Origin: CAIWXH01 sp964555675
GTDB taxonomy: Bacteria; Chloroflexota; Chloroflexia; Chloroflexales; Chloroflexaceae
Length of the DNA: 21,582 nt
NCBI GenBank assembly: GCA_964555675.1
Contig: CAZKTU010000100.1
Span: forward strand, 1 to 21,582
Direction: 5' to 3'
A model generated the notes under the pieces. The model did not search any database and had not been told where the DNA came from. It worked only from the letters and a program-made list of their open reading frames with translations. Shown here piece by piece: positions 5,852 to 13,921 of the stretch. Position 1 is the first letter of the stretch, and each line of letters starts with the position of its first letter. The position numbers and the translations under genes are program-made.

Positions 5852-6898
5852 TTACTCGCCCTCGGCCTCAACCCGGCGCACGCCCCCCTTCGGGCGGCCA
5901 TGTGCGGGCGTGAGGGCGGGGGCAACTGCGTCTAGAGCGGCCTCGATCGCGGCCCGCTCCTCGGCCTGCTCGCGACCGAACTCCTCGATGCGCAGGCTGC
6001 GGCGCTGGCGCAGGGCCAGGGGAGCCACTTTGCGCAGGTCCTCGGCGGCGACCAGGTTGCGGAAGTCGGCCGCGGCGCGGGCCCGCGCACCCTCAAGCAG
6101 GGTAATCTCGGCGCGATGCGAGGGGACCTTCAGGGCCTGCACCAGAGCCAGGGCCTGCTCTTCGACCGCGGGCGGCACCGTGACGTGGGGCAGGATGGCT
6201 CTGGCCGCCTCGACCTCCTCGGCCAGGGCGGCGGTCTGGGCGGCGTAGGCGGCGCGGAAGGCGGCCGGGTCGGCGCGGAAGGCCTGGGCCCGCCGATAGA
6301 CCTCGAGGCGCTGGCGCGGGTCGTCGAGGGGCGCGACCCAGACCCGTAGCCCGAAGCGGTCGAGGATCTGCGGGCGCAGCGAGCCCTCCTCGGGGTTCAT
6401 CGAGCCGACCAGCACGAAGCGGGTGGGGAAGAGGCGCGTCATCGCCCCGCGGCGTACCAGGGTGCGGCCCTGGGCCGCGGCGTCGAGGATGGCGTCGACC
6501 ACGGCGGGGTCGAGCAGGTTGATCTCATCGACATAGAGCAGGTTGCCGTCGGCCCTGGCCAGAATGCCGGGCTCGAGCAGCACCTTGCCCTGCTCGAGGG
6601 CGACCCGCTCGTTGACCCCGCCCACGACATCCTCGAGGCGCGCATTGAGCGGCAGCTCGACCAGGCGCATCGGCTCGCGGGCGGGCAGGGGCTGCCCGTC
6701 GGGGCCGGGGCCGGCGCGCTCGACGACCGGCATCAGGTCGAGCAGGCCGCGCACCGCCGTGGTCTTGCCGACGCCATAGGGGCCGCTGAGCAGCACGCCG
6801 CCCACCCCCGGGTTGACCAGCCCGAGCAGCAGGGCCATCTTGAGCTCGGTCTGCCCGACAACGGCGAGCAGGGGGAAGGGCAGGATCTCGTCGCTCAA
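5852..6898 (-). CDS. ChlI/BchI-like AAA+ ATPase (magnesium-chelatase family)
   Basis: This 348-aa protein has the full ChlI layout. The N-terminus is LPFPLLAVVGQTELKMALLL, Walker A is GPYGVGKTT (39-47), Walker B is LLYVDEINLL (120-129), and sensor-1 plus the following region is GSMNPEEGSLRPQILDRFGL (165-184). A C-terminal helical lid follows. In true Mg-chelatase ChlI the Walker A is usually GDRGTGKST, and a HPARF motif stands where this protein has FPTRF, so this is a divergent branch. No vWA-containing ChlD or large ChlH/CobN subunit is in the window. The start is TTG, overlapping the DUF503 stop as TTGA, which implies translational coupling. It could be a chelatase motor or a MoxR-like chaperone. 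Confidence 0.85.
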   Translation of the reverse strand: MSDEILPFPLLAVVGQTELKMALLLGLVNPGVGGVLLSGPYGVGKTTAVRGLLDLMPVVERAGPGPDGQPLPAREPMRLVELPLNARLEDVVGGVNERVALEQGKVLLEPGILARADGNLLYVDEINLLDPAVVDAILDAAAQGRTLVRRGAMTRLFPTRFVLVGSMNPEEGSLRPQILDRFGLRVWVAPLDDPRQRLEVYRRAQAFRADPAAFRAAYAAQTAALAEEVEAARAILPHVTVPPAVEEQALALVQALKVPSHRAEITLLEGARARAAADFRNLVAAEDLRKVAPLALRQRRSLRIEEFGREQAEERAAIEAALDAVAPALTPAHGRPKGGVRRVEAEGE

Positions 6899-7179
6899 AG
6901 CATTTCGATCTCGTAAGCGCCGATCGGACAGTCGGGGCGCTGCTTGTCGATGAACTTCACCACGGCCTCGAGCTGACCGTGGGCGTAGCTCTGCGAGGTC
7001 GAGACACAGGCGATGCCGAGCACGGCGCTCTGCCAGAGATCCTGGTCGTCGACCTCGCCGATCGAGACATTGAACTCATTGCGCACCCTGGCCAGGATCG
7101 ACTTGACCACCTGCCGCTTCTCCTTGAGCGACATGGCCATGGGAATACTGATCTGGAGCGTGCAGACGCCAATCACCAT
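6895..7179 (-). CDS. DUF503 (YlxP-like) family protein
   Basis: This 94-aa protein matches the DUF503/YlxP family, small alpha/beta proteins with the hallmark SLKEKRQVVKSILARVRNEFNVSIGEV (residues 18-44). The central VGEVDDQDLWQSAVLGIACVS-type stretch is also typical. In Firmicutes the gene sits in the nusA-infB-rbfA region and is linked to ribosome function; here it lies between a LON-domain gene (1-nt gap) and a ChlI-like ATPase (4-nt overlap). The three are clearly one operon. The molecular function is not established. Confidence 0.9.
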   Translation of the reverse strand: MVIGVCTLQISIPMAMSLKEKRQVVKSILARVRNEFNVSIGEVDDQDLWQSAVLGIACVSTSQSYAHGQLEAVVKFIDKQRPDCPIGAYEIEML

Positions 7180-7180
7180 G

Positions 7181-7843
7181 CTAGTTCAGGCTGCCCATCC
7201 CCGAGAAGCCCTCGCCGGTCTTGCGCTGGCCCGTGGGCATGAGGGCCAGCTCGGTGCGCAGATCGGCGGTGATCTCGCGCAGGCGGGTCAGCAGGCTGGC
7301 CTCGAGCCAGTGCTGCTTGCGGGCCAGCGGCACCTGGATGCGGTCGGCCAGATGGTAGGCCAGGGCCAGAGGCTCGGCGGGCAGCTCTTCGGGCTGGGTC
7401 GGCACGCCTGTGGCTGCGGCGACCGCCTGCCAGTAGCGCTCGTAGGTGGCGCGCAGCTCATCGGCGACCGCGGCGGCGTCGGGGGCGGCCGCCTCGGGCA
7501 GGTCGGCCACCGAGGCGATCAGGTAGGGCGCCCGCTGCAGCACATACTGGATGCGGAAGCGCTCGCGGCCCGTCGCGGTGAGCAGGAAGCGCCCGTCCTC
7601 GAGCTTCACATTGGCGCTGATCTCGGCCACCGTCCCGATCGCATAGGGCTCGGCCGGGCGGGCCCCGACGCGGCCCTCCTCGACCTCGTCGCCCTGGCGG
7701 ATCAGCACGACGCCGAACGGGCTCTGCTGCTCGAGGCAACGCCCGATCATCTGTCTGTAGCGCTCCTCGAAGATGTGCAGGTTGATCGTCGCGCCCGGGA
7801 AGAGGATCGAGCCCAGGGGGAACAACGGCAGCTGGCGGATCAT
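7181..7843 (-). CDS. LON-type substrate-binding domain protein
   Basis: This 220-aa protein consists only of the N-terminal LON domain (PUA-like beta barrel followed by helices) and lacks the AAA+ and protease parts. The start RQLPLFPLGSILFPGATINLHIFE and the following RYRQMI are the standard opening. The middle FGVVLIRQG, GTVAEI and GRFLLTATGRERFRI are also typical. The ATG at 7843 follows GAAGGAA. It is the first gene of a trio with DUF503 and the ChlI-like ATPase. Stand-alone LON-domain proteins are common, but their role is unclear; substrate recognition for a protease or chaperone is a reasonable guess. Confidence 0.9.
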   Translation of the reverse strand: MIRQLPLFPLGSILFPGATINLHIFEERYRQMIGRCLEQQSPFGVVLIRQGDEVEEGRVGARPAEPYAIGTVAEISANVKLEDGRFLLTATGRERFRIQYVLQRAPYLIASVADLPEAAAPDAAAVADELRATYERYWQAVAAATGVPTQPEELPAEPLALAYHLADRIQVPLARKQHWLEASLLTRLREITADLRTELALMPTGQRKTGEGFSGMGSLN

Positions 7844-7894
7844 ATGTTCCTTCGCTGAGGAGCGGGGCGGGCCGCCCGCGCACCATGTCTGCGC

Positions 7895-9091
7895 CTACTC
7901 TTCGTGCCAGGTACAGGTATAGACCGTCAGCTCGACCGGGCCTGCGTTCAGGTCGATGGTGAACTCGATCTCGGGGCCAGAGAAGGCCTGCACCGCCGCC
8001 AGGGGGTCGTAGGTCGCCACGACGCCCTGGCTCAGGACCTGCACCCCGCCCACGCGCAGGTCGAGCAGCTCGGGGCGGAACTCGGCGCAGCTAGCGCCGA
8101 CCGAAGCGAGGAGCGGGCCCCAATCGGGCGAGCCGCGCCGCACCGACTGGCGCAGAGCGCGCGAGCGGGTGACGGCGTCGGCGATCTGGCGGGCCGCCTC
8201 TTCGCCGGCGGCGCCGCGCACGCGCACACTAATGATCTTACCATTGCCGGCCGCATCGCGCACCACCTGTTGGGCCAGGTCTGCGCAGAGTGCGTCGAGG
8301 GCCTCCTGGAAGGCCGCGAACTCGCGCGAGCCGGGGTCGCTGATCAGGGGGGTTTCGGCGGCGCCGTTGGCCATGATGATCACACTGTCGTTCGGGCTGC
8401 CGTCGCCGTCGAGGTTGAGCCGGTTGAAGCTGCGCCCGACGCTCTGCTGGAGGGCCCGCTGCAGCAGGCGCTGCTCGATCGCCAGGTCGGTGGTGATCAT
8501 GCAGAGCAGGGTGCCCAGGCGCGGGTGGATCAGGCGGGTGCCCTTGGCCATGCCCGCCAGGATGCCGCGCTGCCCGTCGCGCAGCTGCACGCGCAGGGCG
8601 CGCTCTTTCGGGCGGCTATCGGTGGTGAGGATGGCGACGGCCGCGCGCTTGCCGCCGCCGCTGTCGAGCTCGCTGACGGCCCGCTTGATGCCGTCGCGCA
8701 GCCTCTGCATGGGCAGGGGTACGCCGATGATGCCCGTGGACATCAGCAGCACCCCGTCGCGGGCAATCTCGAGCTCGTCGGCCACCAGCTTGGCGCACTC
8801 GACCGCGTCGGTCAGGCCGGGCTGGCCGGTGCCGGCGTTGGCGTGGCCCGAGTTGATCAGCACCGCGCGCATCGCCTCGCGGTTGCGCGAGAGGATGGCC
8901 TGGCTCAGGAAGACCGGCGCGGCCTTGGTCAGGCTGGTGGTGAAGAGCGCGCCCACCCTGGCCGGCTGCAGCGAGTAGACCAGGGCCAGGTCCCGCGCCT
9001 TGCTCGCGTCCTTCAGCCCGCACGAGACGCCTGTGGCCCGGAAGCCCGCGGGGCTGGCGATATGGCCGTCCTCGAAGATGGTGTAGGTCAT
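7895..9091 (-). CDS. argJ: ArgJ-like ornithine acetyltransferase (divergent)
   Basis: This 398-aa protein has the usual ArgJ length. The family enzyme moves acetyl from N-acetylornithine to glutamate in the cyclic arginine pathway, after self-cleavage before a catalytic Thr. The cleavage region reads LIHPRLGTLLCMITTD, placing the candidate nucleophile at Thr194. Other family signatures are LINSGHANAGTG (78-89), LLMSTGIIGVPLP, SFNRLNLDGDGSPNDSV and GNGKIISVRV. Three details differ from the common form: G-T instead of A-T at the cleavage site, and His and Gly in NSGHANAGTG where Asn and Cys are usual. It may therefore be a paralogue with another substrate. There is no Shine-Dalgarno before the ATG; a GC hairpin separates it from rlmI. 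No other arg genes are nearby. Confidence 0.85.
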   Translation of the reverse strand: MTYTIFEDGHIASPAGFRATGVSCGLKDASKARDLALVYSLQPARVGALFTTSLTKAAPVFLSQAILSRNREAMRAVLINSGHANAGTGQPGLTDAVECAKLVADELEIARDGVLLMSTGIIGVPLPMQRLRDGIKRAVSELDSGGGKRAAVAILTTDSRPKERALRVQLRDGQRGILAGMAKGTRLIHPRLGTLLCMITTDLAIEQRLLQRALQQSVGRSFNRLNLDGDGSPNDSVIIMANGAAETPLISDPGSREFAAFQEALDALCADLAQQVVRDAAGNGKIISVRVRGAAGEEAARQIADAVTRSRALRQSVRRGSPDWGPLLASVGASCAEFRPELLDLRVGGVQVLSQGVVATYDPLAAVQAFSGPEIEFTIDLNAGPVELTVYTCTWHEE

Positions 9092-9106
9092 AGCTTAGGA
9101 GGCAGA

Positions 9107-9148
9107 GGGCCGGCGCAGTCGAGCGAGGTCGTCGCCTCGCGCCGGCCC
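9107..9148 (-). terminator. Long GC-rich hairpin between rlmI and argJ
   Basis: Perfect 10-bp arms GGGCCGGCGC (9107-9116) and GCGCCGGCCC (9139-9148) enclose a loop that can form a further GCGAGG/CCTCGC stem. It fills most of the 64-bp gap between the two minus-strand genes. No U-run follows, so it may attenuate or protect an mRNA end rather than terminate. Confidence 0.5.
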
Positions 9149-9155
9149 CCTGGGC

Positions 9156-10361
9156 TTACCATACGCGGCAGAGCAGACCCTTCAGGTACTCGCTCTCAGG
9201 GAAGGTCAGGAGCACAGGGTGGTCGGGGCCTTGGCCGAGCCGCTCGACGATCTGCACGTCGCGGCGGGCGTCGACCGAGGCCCCGAAGACGATCTTCTGG
9301 AACAGGTCGGGCGAGACCAGGCCCGAGCAGCTGAAGGTCGCCAGGACGCCGCCGGGGCGCAGCAGCTGCATGGCCAGCAGGTTGATGTCCTTATAGCCGC
9401 GGGCGGCCCGCTCGATCTGGGGCTGGCTGTGGGCGAACTTGGGGGGGTCGAGCACGACCGCGTCGAAGGTGCGGCCCTCGGCGCGATACTGGCGCAGCAC
9501 GCGAAAGACGTCGCCCTCCACCAGCTCGGCGGGGGCGTCGGGTGCGCCGAGATCGAGGTTGGCGCGGGCCAGGGCGAGGGCCCCCGCCGAGGTGTCGATC
9601 AGGGTCAGGGCCCTGGCCCCGGCGCGGGCGGCGTAGACGGCGAAGCCGCCGCTGTAGCTGAAGCAGTCGAGCAGCTCGGCGCCGGCGCAGTAGGCCGCCA
9701 CGCGGGCCCGGTTGGCGGCCTGGTCGAGGTAGTGGCCGGTCTTCTGGCCGCCCAGCAGGTCGACCAGCATGGACGGCGGGGCGACGGCCGCCCCGGGCAG
9801 CGTGAGGGGGCGCAGCTCGAGCCGGGCGGGCGGCGACTCGCCCCAGAGCACACCCTCCTGGGGCAGCAGGCCCTCTTTCTCGCGCACATCGGCGTCGCTG
9901 CGCTCGTAGATGCCGCGCGGGGCGAGCAGCTCGACCAGGGTCGCGGCGATCGCCTCGGCGCGGGCGGCCATGGCCTGGGTGAGCAGCTGCACCACCAGGT
10001 AGGGGCCATAGCGGTCGACGATCAGGCCGGGCAGGCCGTCGGCCTCGCTGAAGACCAGGCGGCATGTGTCGTCGGGGCCGTCGGCCAGCCCGGCGCGCCC
10101 CGCCACGGCCCGCGCGATGGTCGCGCGCAGCCAGGCCGCGTCGAGGGGCTGCTCGGGGTCCCAGGTGGCGACCCGGACGCGGATCTGCGAGGTGCTCGAG
10201 TAGAAGCCCCGGGCGAGCCATTCGCCGTCGGGGCCCGTGATCTCAATCGGCTCGCCGGGGGCGGGCCCACCGCGCACGGCGGCGATGGCCCCCGAGAAAA
10301 CCCAGGGGTGGCGCTGTCGTAGTGGTCGCTCGCGGCCGGGGCGCAGGGTTATACTTGCCAT
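9156..10361 (-). CDS. rlmI: Class I SAM-dependent rRNA methyltransferase (RlmI/RlmK-like)
   Basis: This 401-aa protein has the RlmI architecture: an N-terminal PUA RNA-binding domain (SITLRPGRERPLRQRHPWVFSG), a central EEHEA-type region, and a C-terminal Rossmann methyltransferase. The SAM-binding loop is LLDCFSYSGGFAVYAARAGA (230-249), motif IV is VLDPPKFA (303-310), and the catalytic Cys region is ATFSCSG (341-347). RlmI forms m5C1962 in E. coli 23S rRNA; the exact site here is inferred. The start is ATG at 10361, or ATG at 10367 two codons earlier; neither has a good ribosome-binding site. It has its own promoter overlapping the end of mutY. Confidence 0.88.
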   Translation of the reverse strand: MASITLRPGRERPLRQRHPWVFSGAIAAVRGGPAPGEPIEITGPDGEWLARGFYSSTSQIRVRVATWDPEQPLDAAWLRATIARAVAGRAGLADGPDDTCRLVFSEADGLPGLIVDRYGPYLVVQLLTQAMAARAEAIAATLVELLAPRGIYERSDADVREKEGLLPQEGVLWGESPPARLELRPLTLPGAAVAPPSMLVDLLGGQKTGHYLDQAANRARVAAYCAGAELLDCFSYSGGFAVYAARAGARALTLIDTSAGALALARANLDLGAPDAPAELVEGDVFRVLRQYRAEGRTFDAVVLDPPKFAHSQPQIERAARGYKDINLLAMQLLRPGGVLATFSCSGLVSPDLFQKIVFGASVDARRDVQIVERLGQGPDHPVLLTFPESEYLKGLLCRVW

Positions 10362-10392
10362 AAGCATCCGTATAGTCAGCCTATGGGTCAAC

Positions 10393-10421
10393 AGTGTAGC
10401 AGAGGGGGGTAGCGCGGTCAA
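10393..10421 (-). promoter_or_regulatory. Promoter of the rlmI-like gene
   Basis: On the minus strand, -35 TTGACC (10416-10421, 5/6) and -10 TACACT (10393-10398, 4/6) are separated by 17 bp. The TGA stop of mutY (10418-10420) lies inside the -35 box. Transcription should begin near 10386, leaving a leader of about 20-25 nt. Confidence 0.62.
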
Positions 10422-11398
10422 GGCAGCCGCGCGTCGTCCCCCTCCAGGGCGAGCAGCCCATCGCGGGCCAGGCTGGCGGCCAACTCGCGCAGCCAGGGCA
10501 GCTCGTCGGGGGTGAAGCCCGGCTTGAGCAGCGGCCCGAGCTCGGCCAGGGGCAGCGTCGCGCCGGGCGGCAGGGCGCGCAGGGCGTCGACGATGCGGCC
10601 GCGGTACCAGCGGCGCGAGCCGACGAAGGGCGCCTCGGGGCTGTAGCCGGCCTTGCCCTCGGCGGCGCGCCGGCGGGTCCGCCGCTCGGGCGGCGCGTCG
10701 ACGGGCGCCTGGGCCATGGCCAGCACGGCGGCCTCGTCCTCGGCGCGCCAGGCGGCGTAGGCGCGGCACTCCTCGCGCAGGGGGCACTGGCGGCAGGCCG
10801 GCGCGGCCGCGGTGCAGACCAGGGCCCCGAGCTCCATGATCGCCTGGTTCCAGGCCCAGCCCCGGCCGGCCGGCACGAGGGCCTGGCCGAGGGCGAGCAG
10901 CTCGCGCTCGCCCGGCTCGGGCGTCGCGCCGTCGGGGCCGACCATGACCCGGCGCAGGGCGCGGCGGATATTGGTGTCCATGAAGGCCACGTCCTGCTCG
11001 AAGGCGAAGCAGGCCACGGCCCCCGCCGTGTAGGGGCCGACGCCGGGCAGCCGCCGCAGGGCCTCGACCTCGCGCGGGAAGACCCCGCCGTGCTCGTCGA
11101 GGACGGCGCGGGCGGCCCGCTGGAGATTGACGGCCCGCCGGTTATAGCCGAGCCCCTGCCAGAGCCGGATCACCTCGGCCGTGGGCGCCGCCGCGAGCTC
11201 GGCGAGGGTCGGGAAGGCCGCCAGGAAGGCCAGGTACTTGGGGATGACCCGTTCGACCTGGGTCTGCTGGAGCATCATCTCCGAGACGAGGACCTGGTAG
11301 GGGTCGCGGGTGCGGCGCCAGGGCAGATCGCGGCCCCGCTCGGCGAACCAGGTCAGCAGGCGAGCCTGGATCGTTGCGGCGTCTGGGGGGATGCTCAT
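10418..11398 (-). CDS. mutY: A/G-specific adenine DNA glycosylase MutY
   Basis: This 326-aa base-excision repair enzyme removes adenine mispaired with 8-oxoguanine. The catalytic Glu40 is in SEMMLQQTQV, the helix-hairpin-helix is LPGVGPYTAG (117-126), and the catalytic Asp141 is in FMDTNIRR. The [4Fe-4S] cluster ligands are Cys195, Cys202, Cys205 and Cys211 (C-X6-C-X2-C-X5-C). The C-terminal part (residues 255-326) does not look like the NUDIX-type domain that reads 8-oxoG in E. coli MutY. It is instead a short helical, winged-helix-like segment beginning FVGSRRWYRGRIVDALR. It starts 24 bp after rel, with only a weak ribosome-binding site, so it may depend on rel transcription. Confidence 0.93.
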   Translation of the reverse strand: MSIPPDAATIQARLLTWFAERGRDLPWRRTRDPYQVLVSEMMLQQTQVERVIPKYLAFLAAFPTLAELAAAPTAEVIRLWQGLGYNRRAVNLQRAARAVLDEHGGVFPREVEALRRLPGVGPYTAGAVACFAFEQDVAFMDTNIRRALRRVMVGPDGATPEPGERELLALGQALVPAGRGWAWNQAIMELGALVCTAAAPACRQCPLREECRAYAAWRAEDEAAVLAMAQAPVDAPPERRTRRRAAEGKAGYSPEAPFVGSRRWYRGRIVDALRALPPGATLPLAELGPLLKPGFTPDELPWLRELAASLARDGLLALEGDDARLP

Positions 11399-11422
11399 CG
11401 GTGCTGGCGCCTGGCTACAGCC

Positions 11423-13840
11423 TCATCCCTTCCCCGAACCCGACTCGCGGCGCGCCTCGATCACATCGGTGACGCGGTTGAGCTTGTCGAGGATGCTCGA
11501 GAGCTGGGTGATACTCTGGATGGTCATGACCACGTGCAGCACCGTGCGGCCGGCGCGGCGGGTCTGGCCCTGCTCGACCTTCTCGATATTGATCCCGGCG
11601 TCGGCGATCACATTAGAGATGTCGCGCCAGAGGCCGACGCGGTCCCACGACTCGATGCGCACGGGCACGGCATAGCCCTTGGCCTGCTGGCCGCCCCAGG
11701 TCACGTCGATCAGGCGGTTGCGGTCGCGCTCGTTGACGATGGTGCGGCAGTCGGCCTTGTGGACAGTCACGCCGCGGCCCCTGGTGACGAAGCCGACCAC
11801 GGGCTCGCCGACCACGGGGTTGCAGCACTTGGCGAGGCGGTTATAGATCGCGCCGACGCCGCTGACCTGCACCCCGACCTGCTGGCCGCGGCTGGTGACG
11901 GGCATCTTGGGCAGGTCGAGGGGCAGGGTATCGACCTGGGGCTGGTGCTGGTCGACTTGCTGGGCCAAGGCCCGCTGGGCCACGGTGCGGGCGGTAATCT
12001 CGCCCGAGCCGATATGGTTGAACAGGTCCTCGACCGAGCGGGCCCCGGCGATATCGACCAGGCTCTCGAAGCTCAGGTTCAGGCCGTGGCGCTTCAGCTC
12101 CTTCTCGAGCAGGTCGCGGCCGGCCGAGACATTCTCGTCGCGCTCGGCGCGGCGGAAGAAGCGCTTAATATGGTTGCGGGCGCTGGGCGTCTTGACGAAG
12201 TTGAGCCAGTCGCGGCTGGGGCCGCGGGCGCTCTTGCTCGTCATGATATCGACGATCTCGCCGTTCTGGAGGCGATAATCGAGGGGCACCATGCGCCCGT
12301 TGACCCTGGCCCCGATACACTTATTGCCCACTTCGGAGTGGATATGGTAGGCGAAGTCGACCGGGCTCGAGCCCTCGGGGAGGTCGATAATCTTGCCCTT
12401 GGGGGTAAAGACATAGACCAGTTCCTCGAGCTCGGGCTTGAGGCTCTCGACGAACTCGCGGGCGTCGGTCAGCTCGATGCGCCACGAGATCAGCTCGCGC
12501 AGCCACTTGATCTTGGCCTCGTAGTTCTGATCGCTGCGGTTGGCGAAGCCCTCTTTGTAGCGCCAGTGGGCCGCGATGCCGTGCTCGGCCACCGTGTGCA
12601 TATCCTCGGTGCGGATCTGCACCTCGCAGGGGTGGCCGCCGGGGATGATCACCGTGGTGTGCAACGACTGATAGCTGCTCTCCTTGGGCACCGCGATATA
12701 GTCGTCGAACTCCGAGAGGACCGGCGTCCACATACTGTGGACGAGGCCGAGGACGCGATAGCAGGTGCCCTTGGCCTTATCGGGGTCGGTCTCCTGGACG
12801 ATCACGCGGATGGCGAGCTGGTCGTAGATCTGCTCGAGCGGCACGCCCTTGCGCTCCATCTTGCGCCAGATCGAGTAGATGTGCTTGGGGCGCCCGGTGA
12901 CCTGAGCGCGGATGCCCTCCTTCTCGAGGGCGTCCTTCATCTTCTTGATCACCCGCTGGATGACCTTCTCGCGGGCCTCTTTGCGCATGCTGAGGCCATC
13001 GGTCAGCTCTTTGTGGCGCTCGGGATACATACCCTTGAAGGCCAGGTCCTCGAGCTCGGACTTGACCTGCCACATGCCGAGGCGGTGGGCCAGGGGCGCG
13101 TAGATATCGAGGGTCTCGCGGGCGACGCGCTTCTGCTTGGCGGGGGGGGTGGCGCCCAGGGTGCGCATATTATGCAGGCGGTCGGCCAGCTTGATCAGGA
13201 TCACCCGCGGGTCATCGGCGGTGGCGATGAACATCTTGCGGTACGAGCCCGCCTGGATCTCCTCCTTCGACTTGCTCTCGAGGCCCGACAGCTTGGTGAC
13301 GCCATCGACCAGATGGGCGATCGTATCGCCGAAGTGGGCCTTGATCAGGTCGAGGCTGACGCCCGTATCCTCGACCACATCGTGGAGCAGGGCGGCGGCG
13401 AGCGACTCGGCGTCGAGGCGCAGCTCGAGCAAGATGGTCGCCACGGCCACCGGGTGGTCGATATAGGGCTCGCCGCTCTGGCGGTACTGGCCGGCGTGGG
13501 CGATCAGGGCCAGGGCGTAGGCCCGGCGCACGAGCTCGCCGTTGGCGTCGGGCAGGTACTGGTGCAGGCGCGCGATCAGGGCCTCGACCGTGGGGCTGCT
13601 GTAGGCCGCCAGGTACCAGGCCCGCACATCCTCGGGGGAGGCCTCGGGGTGCTCTTTCTTGCGCAGGTGCTCGGCGATCATGTCGATCACCGGCTGCTGG
13701 AGGATCGGGTGCTGGACGGCTTGCTCGGCGGCGGCCTCGCGTGAGGCCGGGCGCCGCTGCGTGGCATGGACACTCGGCGCAGGCCTGGGCTCGCCCGGTC
13801 CGTGATCGCCAATGGCTGCAGTGGCAGGTGGAGCGTCCAT
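11423..13840 (-). CDS. rel: RelA/SpoT-family (p)ppGpp synthetase/hydrolase, long form
   Basis: This 805-aa enzyme makes and degrades the stringent-response alarmone (p)ppGpp. Domains in order: HD hydrolase (about 105-260, LLHDVVEDT at 151-159 and LADRLHNM), synthetase (about 300-430, RPKHIYSIWRKM, YIAVPKESSYQSLHTT, EVQIRT), TGS (about 475-535, YVFTPKGKIIDLPEGSSP), a conserved-Cys region (KCCNPVVGEPVVGF ... HKADC) and a C-terminal ACT domain (about 720-790). The HDXXED motif is intact, yet the synthetase motif before YIA is E-F-D-D (377-380). That is the acidic EXDD form of E. coli RelA rather than the RXKD of known bifunctional Rel. The ATG at 13840 has AGAGAGGA 9 nt upstream; a TTG at 13900 is possible but unsupported. 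Confidence 0.95.
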   Translation of the reverse strand: MDAPPATAAIGDHGPGEPRPAPSVHATQRRPASREAAAEQAVQHPILQQPVIDMIAEHLRKKEHPEASPEDVRAWYLAAYSSPTVEALIARLHQYLPDANGELVRRAYALALIAHAGQYRQSGEPYIDHPVAVATILLELRLDAESLAAALLHDVVEDTGVSLDLIKAHFGDTIAHLVDGVTKLSGLESKSKEEIQAGSYRKMFIATADDPRVILIKLADRLHNMRTLGATPPAKQKRVARETLDIYAPLAHRLGMWQVKSELEDLAFKGMYPERHKELTDGLSMRKEAREKVIQRVIKKMKDALEKEGIRAQVTGRPKHIYSIWRKMERKGVPLEQIYDQLAIRVIVQETDPDKAKGTCYRVLGLVHSMWTPVLSEFDDYIAVPKESSYQSLHTTVIIPGGHPCEVQIRTEDMHTVAEHGIAAHWRYKEGFANRSDQNYEAKIKWLRELISWRIELTDAREFVESLKPELEELVYVFTPKGKIIDLPEGSSPVDFAYHIHSEVGNKCIGARVNGRMVPLDYRLQNGEIVDIMTSKSARGPSRDWLNFVKTPSARNHIKRFFRRAERDENVSAGRDLLEKELKRHGLNLSFESLVDIAGARSVEDLFNHIGSGEITARTVAQRALAQQVDQHQPQVDTLPLDLPKMPVTSRGQQVGVQVSGVGAIYNRLAKCCNPVVGEPVVGFVTRGRGVTVHKADCRTIVNERDRNRLIDVTWGGQQAKGYAVPVRIESWDRVGLWRDISNVIADAGINIEKVEQGQTRRAGRTVLHVVMTIQSITQLSSILDKLNRVTDVIEARRESGSGKG

Positions 13841-13921
13841 ATGCCTGTGTCCTCTCTCCGACGGGCTAGGGGCTGGGGGGTCGGGGGGTCTAGAATACAA
13901 ACGCGGCCGGCGACTATCGCC

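Noticed and set aside
5852..6898. Part of a bacteriochlorophyll gene cluster
   Set aside because: No bchD, bchH or other pigment genes are nearby, and the ATPase motifs differ from true BchI.
11090..13744. Very long plus-strand open frame (884 codons) opposite rel and mutY
   Set aside because: It is the antisense shadow of high-GC coding DNA. The minus strand holds full Rel and MutY motifs, and the plus-frame protein is low-complexity with no ribosome-binding site or domain.
13841..13900. TTG start giving Rel 20 more residues
   Set aside because: There is no ribosome-binding site before it, while the ATG at 13840 has AGAGAGGA at good spacing.
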